A stretch of 64,000 nt of DNA, from the NCBI RefSeq assembly GCF_001612845.1, contig NZ_BDBF01000035.1, positions 1 through 64,000 on the forward strand, read 5' to 3'. A program made the translations under genes and the position numbers. This DNA is from Nocardia elegans NBRC 108235. GTDB lineage: Bacteria; Actinomycetota; Actinomycetes; Mycobacteriales; Mycobacteriaceae. The notes below the pieces were generated by a model. It ran no database searches and had not been told where the DNA came from. It saw nothing but the letters and a program-made list of their open reading frames with translations. Positions 59,743 to 64,000 of this stretch are shown here, piece by piece; position 1 is the first letter of the stretch; each line of letters begins with the position of its first letter.

Positions 59743-61035
59743 CTAATTCAGGCGGGCGGCACGGTCGCGCAACAACGCCTGTTCGGCGGCGTTGGCGGTG
59801 AGCGCGGCGGCGCGCAGGTAGGCGGCGCGGGCGTCGGCCGGGCGGTCCAGCTGCGAGAGGAAGTGGGCGCGCACGGCGTGGAGCAGATGGTAGGAGTCGA
59901 GTGTGCCGGTCGCGGCCACCGCGTCGACGAGGTCGAGGCCCGCGGCGGGGCCGTGCACCATGGCCACCGCGACGGCGCGGTTCACCTCGACGACCGGCGA
60001 CGGAAAACGTTCGGCGAGAACGGCGTACAGGCCGGCGATGCGCCGCCAGTCGGTGTCCTCGGAGGTGGCGGCCATGGCGTGCGCGGCGGCGATGGCGCCC
60101 TGCAGGGCGTAGCGGCCCGGCGGAACACCACGACGCACGGCCAGGTTGTGGGCTCGGCCGAGGGCGGCGAAACCGCGGCGGATGGACAGCTGATCCCAGC
60201 GGCTGCGGTCCTGATCGGGCAGCAGCACAAGCTGTTTGGTCGCGTCGCTGCGCGCACCGGTCCGGGAGGCCTGCAATTCCACGAGGGCGGCGAGGCCGAA
60301 TGCTTCCGGCTCCCGGGGCATCAGCCCGGTGAGGATGCGCGCCAATCGTAATGCGTCGTAGCACAGTTCGGCGCGCACCCAGTTGTCGCCGGAGGTGGCG
60401 GCGTACCCCTCGTTGAAGATCAGATAGATGACCTCGAGCACGGATTCCAGCCGATCGGCCAGCTGCGGACCCGCCGGAACCTCGTAGGGCAGCTTCTTCT
60501 CGGCGATGGTGCGTTTGGCTCGCACGATCCGTTGTGCCACTGTCGTTTCCGGCACGAGATACGCGCGGGCGATCTCCTCGGTGGTCAGGCCGCCGACCAT
60601 GCGCAGCGTCAATGCCACCCGAGCCGGCTGCGACAACGCGGGATGACATGCGGTGAACACCATGCGCAGCAGGTCGTCATCGATGTCGTTCGGTTGCTCG
60701 CCGGCCTGTTCGGTGAGCAGGTCGTGTCCGAGCATCGGCAGTTTGCGGGCGAAGGTGGCGTCACGCCGGATCCGGTCGATGGCGCGGTGTTTCGCGGTGA
60801 GCATCAGCCAGCCGCCCGGGTTCGGCGGGATCCCCTCGCGCGGCCACTGTTCCAGGGCCGCCAGGTGCGCGTCCTGTGCGAATTCCTCGGCGGTGGCGAT
60901 ATCACCGACCAGCCGGGTGAGTCCGGCCACGAGCTTCGGCCATTCGATGCGCCACGCCGCCTCGACGGCCCGAGCCGCCGGTGAGCGGCCGTCGGCACCA
61001 TCGTGCGGGCGGCCACTCACCTCGGGGAAGGACAT
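59743..61035 (-). CDS. ECF sigma factor, ECF42-type with C-terminal extension
   Basis: A 430-residue sigma factor, far longer than ordinary ECFs. Sigma region 2 contains DIATAEEFAQDAHLAALEQW and NPGGWLMLTAKHRAIDRIRR; region 4 contains LTLRMVGGLTTEEIARAYLV. The roughly 230-residue C-terminal helical extension is the TPR-like part of ECF42 proteins. The next gene encodes a DGPF/YCII protein, the usual partner of ECF42. The trigger and regulon are unknown. Confidence 0.9.
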   Translation of the reverse strand: MSFPEVSGRPHDGADGRSPAARAVEAAWRIEWPKLVAGLTRLVGDIATAEEFAQDAHLAALEQWPREGIPPNPGGWLMLTAKHRAIDRIRRDATFARKLPMLGHDLLTEQAGEQPNDIDDDLLRMVFTACHPALSQPARVALTLRMVGGLTTEEIARAYLVPETTVAQRIVRAKRTIAEKKLPYEVPAGPQLADRLESVLEVIYLIFNEGYAATSGDNWVRAELCYDALRLARILTGLMPREPEAFGLAALVELQASRTGARSDATKQLVLLPDQDRSRWDQLSIRRGFAALGRAHNLAVRRGVPPGRYALQGAIAAAHAMAATSEDTDWRRIAGLYAVLAERFPSPVVEVNRAVAVAMVHGPAAGLDLVDAVAATGTLDSYHLLHAVRAHFLSQLDRPADARAAYLRAAALTANAAEQALLRDRAARLN

Positions 61036-61039
61036 AACG

Positions 61040-61396
61040 TCAAGCCTGGTCGTCGAGCTGACGGATCTCCAGTTCGATATCCCATTCCGGCCCGTGCAAC
61101 CGCAGGAAGCGCGAACCCCACTCCACGGCTTCGTCCTGCGAGCGGGTCTGCACGAGGCAGTATCCGCCGATGACCTCCTTGGACTCGCTGAACGGGCCGT
61201 CGAGCACGCTCTGCTTGCCACCGGTCTGGCGCACCCGCACGCCCTCCTCGACCGGTCGCAGTCCCGCCGTGTCGAGCAGGACGCCGGCCTTGGTCATCTC
61301 CTCGAGCAGTTTGCCCATATTCTCGGCCATCGCGGGATCCGGCCCCTGCGTCGGCGCGGCCGTGGGATCGAGACGGATCAGCATCAGATAGCGCAT
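61040..61396 (-). CDS. YCII/DGPF domain protein, ECF42 partner
   Basis: A 118-residue YciI-related protein. It begins MRYLMLIRLDPTAAP and has the diagnostic SVLDGPFSESKEVIGGYCLV. Family members accompany ECF42 sigma factors and probably act in sensing or response. It ends 5 nt before the sigma gene start. GGAAGGAT supports ATG 61396; an ATG at 61414 would overlap the upstream stop. Confidence 0.88.
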   Translation of the reverse strand: MRYLMLIRLDPTAAPTQGPDPAMAENMGKLLEEMTKAGVLLDTAGLRPVEEGVRVRQTGGKQSVLDGPFSESKEVIGGYCLVQTRSQDEAVEWGSRFLRLHGPEWDIELEIRQLDDQA

Positions 61397-61410
61397 GTCC
61401 GCATCCTTCC

Positions 61411-61980
61411 TCATCGCACCTGGTAGCGCAGATACACCGCGCCCGAACCGAAAGCCTTCGACTCCAGCAGGTCGAGATCCAGTTTCGCCTTGTCGTGAAA
61501 CACCGGCGTGCCGGAACCGAGCGTGACCGGATGGACGACGATGCGGAACTCGTCGACCAGACCCATATCGATGAACGAATGCACCAGCTTGGGACTGGCG
61601 TAGATCGCGATCACGCCGCCGTCCTCACGCTTCAGCGCCTCGATCTGCGCGGCGAGGTCGCTGCTGATCAGCCGGGTGTTGTTCCATTCGGCCGACTCCA
61701 GCGTGGTGGAGCAGACGATCTTGTCCACGGCGTTGACCCATTCGGCGTGCCTGCGTTCGGACGGCGAACTGTCGGCATTCGGATGCTGCGACCAGTATCC
61801 GAACATCCCCAGATAGGTCTCCCGCCCGTAGACCGCAGTGTCGAAGTCGGCCTGAATGTGCTCGGCATACGCCTGCAATTCGTCGTCGTACGCGCGGAAC
61901 GTGAACTCGAATCCCAGGTTCTCGCCGGAGGAGGCGTAACCGTCCAGCGTCATGTGCTCGAAAGCCACCACTGTGCGCAT
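61411..61980 (-). CDS. Dihydrofolate reductase family protein (RibD C-terminal-like)
   Basis: A 189-residue DHFR-fold protein. VVAFEHMTLDGYASSGENLG is the typical start, TAVYGRETYLGMF and IAIYASPKLVHSFIDMGLVD follow, and DEFRIVVHPVTLGSGTPVFH closes. Such proteins reduce pteridine- or flavin-precursor-like substrates, mostly unknown. It lies at the head of the ECF42 operon, suggesting a stress-linked reductase. Confidence 0.88.
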   Translation of the reverse strand: MRTVVAFEHMTLDGYASSGENLGFEFTFRAYDDELQAYAEHIQADFDTAVYGRETYLGMFGYWSQHPNADSSPSERRHAEWVNAVDKIVCSTTLESAEWNNTRLISSDLAAQIEALKREDGGVIAIYASPKLVHSFIDMGLVDEFRIVVHPVTLGSGTPVFHDKAKLDLDLLESKAFGSGAVYLRYQVR

Positions 61981-62060
61981 GCTTGTGTCCTTCCAGGGGT
62001 GGGCTGCCTCTCAGCCCTTCACCTACCCCTCGAACGGGACACCCCTGGAATCGACATCAT

Positions 62061-62078
62061 CGCGAAAGTTTTTTCGCG
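62061..62078. terminator. CGCGAAA-GTTT-TTTCGCG hairpin
   Basis: A perfect 7-bp inverted repeat with a 4-nt loop lies 50 nt after the GH1 stop and 80 nt before the DHFR-like start. It could terminate GH1 transcripts or serve as an operator for the next operon; its T/A-rich loop region does not decide between them. Confidence 0.4.
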
Positions 62079-62125
62079 CTCGTCCGCGGCCCCGCGATCC
62101 GGTGGCCGGAGACAGCCGAACTTGC

Positions 62126-63475
62126 CTACGACCCCGCGACCGGGCTGAGGCAGCTGGCCGGGGGGTCGACGAAGATGCAGAGGGCCGGGGCTCGGGTGGG
62201 GCGGTAGTCGGCGGGGACGCCGCCCGCGGCGACGATCTGCGCGTAGGTGCCGACAGCATCGGTCGGGCGGCGAGTGAGCGACGGGTCGGTGCGGACGTCG
62301 ACGGTGTAGAGGCCGAAACGGGGTGTGTAGCTGCCCCATTCGTAGTTGTCGGTGAGGCTCCAGTAGTTGTAGCCCATCACGTTCATACCGTCGGCCTTGG
62401 CGCGCTGCAGCCAGTAGACGGTGTCGCGGAGGTGGTCGCTGCGGGTGTAGCCGTCGCCGCGGGGCAGGCCGTTCTCGGTGGGCATGCCGTTCTCGACGAT
62501 ATACAGCGGCTTGCCCGGGAAACGGCGCGAATAGTGTTGCAGCGCATAGTAGATACCCTCGGTGCGCAGCGGCATCTCCCAGATGCGCGGGCCGGGCAGA
62601 GGCGGCATCGCGGAACCGGTGGCCCGTCCGATCGCGCTGTACAGCGACTGCGCCGGGTCGAATCCGAAGTAGTAGTCGACGCCCACGTAGTCGAGCCGGG
62701 CGCCGATCCGGTCGACCAACTCGCCGTTGACCTGATCCTCCGCACCCGCGACATATCCGACGTTGGCGGTGACCTGAGCTCCGGGCTGCTTCTGATGGAT
62801 GTAGTCGTAGCTGGCGTTGTGCACGTCGACGACCCCGGTCAGCATCGTGTTGGCATCGGCGCCGCCCTCGCGCACCTCGTTCTGGATGTAGGCGACAGGT
62901 TCGTTCACGGTGACCCACAACGGGTTCCGCGAGGAGTAGCGATCGACGACGGCGCGCATGTTGGCCAGCCAGTCCCCCACCATGCCCGGATTGCGCCAGC
63001 CGCCCCGGTCCGCCTCCCAGCCCGGATACACCCAGTGGTCGAGGGTGATCATCGGCCGCATCCCGGCGCGCACGATGCTGTCGACGACCGAATCGTAGAA
63101 GCGAAACGCGTTGTCGTCCCACTTCCCGGGCGTGGGCTGCAGCCGCGCCCATTCGATCCCGACCCGGAACACGCGCATGCCCATATCGGCGGCCAGGCGG
63201 ATGTCGGAGTCGTAGCGATCGACGAAGTCGACCGAATCCTGCAGTGGTTCGTAGCCGGGATTGCGAGCGATATAGCGAGTCCAGTTGCTGTCCGGCGCAT
63301 GTCCTTCGGACTGGAAACCGGAACTCGCCACGCCCCACAGGAAACCGGAGTCGAGCGACGACAGCGCCGCCGCCCGCATCGGTGGGCCGGCGAGGGCCGG
63401 AGTGCCGCTCAGCAACACCGACGCAACAGCGACGAACACGGCCGAGACATTGCGCAGAAACCGGGATCGCATCAA
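62126..63475 (-). CDS. Glycoside hydrolase family 1 protein, secreted
   Basis: A 449-residue GH1 beta-glycosidase. A signal peptide (RNVSAVFVAVASVLLSGTPA then LAGPP) precedes FLWGVASSGFQSEGH. The acid/base Glu lies in LWVTVNEPVAYIQ and the nucleophile Glu in LYIVENGMPTENG. NYWSLTDNYEWGSYTPRFGL is the C-terminal conserved block. It hydrolyses beta-linked glucosides or fucosides outside the cell. The ATGATG start follows a short leader. Confidence 0.92.
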   Translation of the reverse strand: MMRSRFLRNVSAVFVAVASVLLSGTPALAGPPMRAAALSSLDSGFLWGVASSGFQSEGHAPDSNWTRYIARNPGYEPLQDSVDFVDRYDSDIRLAADMGMRVFRVGIEWARLQPTPGKWDDNAFRFYDSVVDSIVRAGMRPMITLDHWVYPGWEADRGGWRNPGMVGDWLANMRAVVDRYSSRNPLWVTVNEPVAYIQNEVREGGADANTMLTGVVDVHNASYDYIHQKQPGAQVTANVGYVAGAEDQVNGELVDRIGARLDYVGVDYYFGFDPAQSLYSAIGRATGSAMPPLPGPRIWEMPLRTEGIYYALQHYSRRFPGKPLYIVENGMPTENGLPRGDGYTRSDHLRDTVYWLQRAKADGMNVMGYNYWSLTDNYEWGSYTPRFGLYTVDVRTDPSLTRRPTDAVGTYAQIVAAGGVPADYRPTRAPALCIFVDPPASCLSPVAGS

Positions 63476-63633
63476 GCCAGGGTAACGAATACAGTCCGTC
63501 CGCGCTGGTGATCGGTCACCACTACGTCACCGTCACAATGGGTTCCGCCGGCGCACCAGCGACCCGCGAGCATCGCGACGGCTCGCGGGCCGCACCGCAT
63601 CGAGCGACGGTCGGCCGCCCGGCTCCGGCCTGG

Positions 63634-63831
63634 TCAGTTCGTTTTCTGCCGCAGTCGGTCCGCGACCCACATGTCGATCTCCCGGAGCGCGGCGGTGGCC
63701 ATGCCGGTGGAGCGAGCGGTGAAAGCGTGCGTGGACTCGGGGTAGACACGGATGTCGACATCGTTGCCCGCGGCGGAGAGCCGGGCGGCCAGCGCGAGAT
63801 TGTCTTCGAGAAGGATGTCGTCGCAATCGTC
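63634..63831 (-). pseudogene. Alpha/beta hydrolase C-terminal stub
   Basis: About 65 codons match the end of esterase/acetyl-hydrolase proteins: DDILLEDNLALAARLSAAGN, VDIRVYPESTHAFTARSTGM with the catalytic Asp/His, and WVADRLRQKTN. Upstream sequence switches frames and shows no nucleophile elbow or start before the window end. It could be a decayed gene or a gene with several frameshifts. Confidence 0.6.
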
Positions 63832-64000
63832 GGGTGCGGCGGGCCAGGGATGTTCGGGACTGCTCCTACCAGCACGCGCAGGTTGTCCCGGCCCACTTCT
63901 GGGGACATGCGCACAGCCCGCGACCACCGTGTCCGGGCGCCGCACCCGTTCCGGCAGACTGGGCGGATGGCACATTCCGCCGCGTACCGCCCCACGCCGG

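Noticed and set aside
63907..64000. Possible rightward gene start at the window end (ATG 63907)
   Set aside because: The frame is open for only 31 codons, the RBS is poor and there is no recognisable sequence. It also overlaps the decayed hydrolase region.
1..64000. tRNA, rRNA, CRISPR arrays, IS elements and prophage genes
   Set aside because: No cloverleaf-like sequence, spaced repeats, transposase motif or phage structural gene was seen while reading both strands.

Overview
The window is high-GC, densely packed DNA with GTG and TTG starts, many 4-nt stop/start overlaps and long antisense open frames. Gene content points to a mycolic-acid actinomycete, most likely Nocardia or a close relative: a PknK-type kinase, a prpDBC methylcitrate cluster, a secreted cutinase, several FadD-type acyl-CoA synthetases, FadB2, an MpaB/DUF2236 oxygenase and a TIGR00027-type methyltransferase. 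It reads as chromosomal. I saw no tRNA or rRNA gene, phage, transposase or CRISPR array.

Layout: 0-7.8 kb holds a P450 remnant, an SDR, a frameshifted remnant, an ATP-dependent DNA ligase, a cobalamin riboswitch driving cbtB-cbtA and a histidine phosphatase, DUF488, a PlsC-like acyltransferase, and a TetR regulator divergent from an unknown gene. 7.9-14 kb holds a TauD remnant, a complete four-gene osmoprotectant (OpuC/ProU-like) ABC operon and a convergent aconitase. 14-22.6 kb holds a VOC protein, an enoyl-CoA hydratase, PknK, DUF72, an acyl-CoA thioesterase and a lipase maturation factor. 22.6-28.5 kb holds prpD-prpB-prpC, CinA, a small coiled-coil gene, CsbD and a Tat-exported amidohydrolase. 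28.7-39.5 kb is regulator-rich: HxlR/MFS, TetR/hydrolase, XRE/SDR and DJ-1/GlxA pairs, most with clear operator-like dyads between or in front of the genes. 39.6-44.5 kb is a redox region: a five-gene overlapping operon (Ser/Thr-rich exported protein, ApbE flavinyltransferase, ferric-reductase-like membrane protein, NuoF-like flavo-Fe-S protein, ferredoxin), then a mini membrane protein overlapping a FAD/Rieske oxidoreductase. 44.5-48.5 kb holds an alkyl sulfatase and small membrane proteins. 48.6-59.5 kb holds lipid and CoA genes (two acyl-CoA synthetases, DUF2236, cutinase, fadB2) mixed with several broken genes. 59.7-64 kb holds an ECF42-type sigma factor with its DGPF/YCII partner and a DHFR-like protein, a secreted GH1 glycosidase and a hydrolase fragment.

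The most unusual window-wide property is the number of genes reduced to conserved end pieces by internal deletion, often with the frame kept or shifted only once: a cytochrome P450, a TauD dioxygenase (two deletions), a GAP-family membrane protein (two deletions), a PucR regulator joined to a foreign tail, a Cmx-type MFS transporter, an SDR stub and a hydrolase stub. Intact operons sit directly beside them. The most interesting functional candidate is the ApbE/ferric-reductase/NuoF-like/ferredoxin operon, which looks like a compact trans-membrane electron-transfer chain with a possible covalently flavinylated exported partner.
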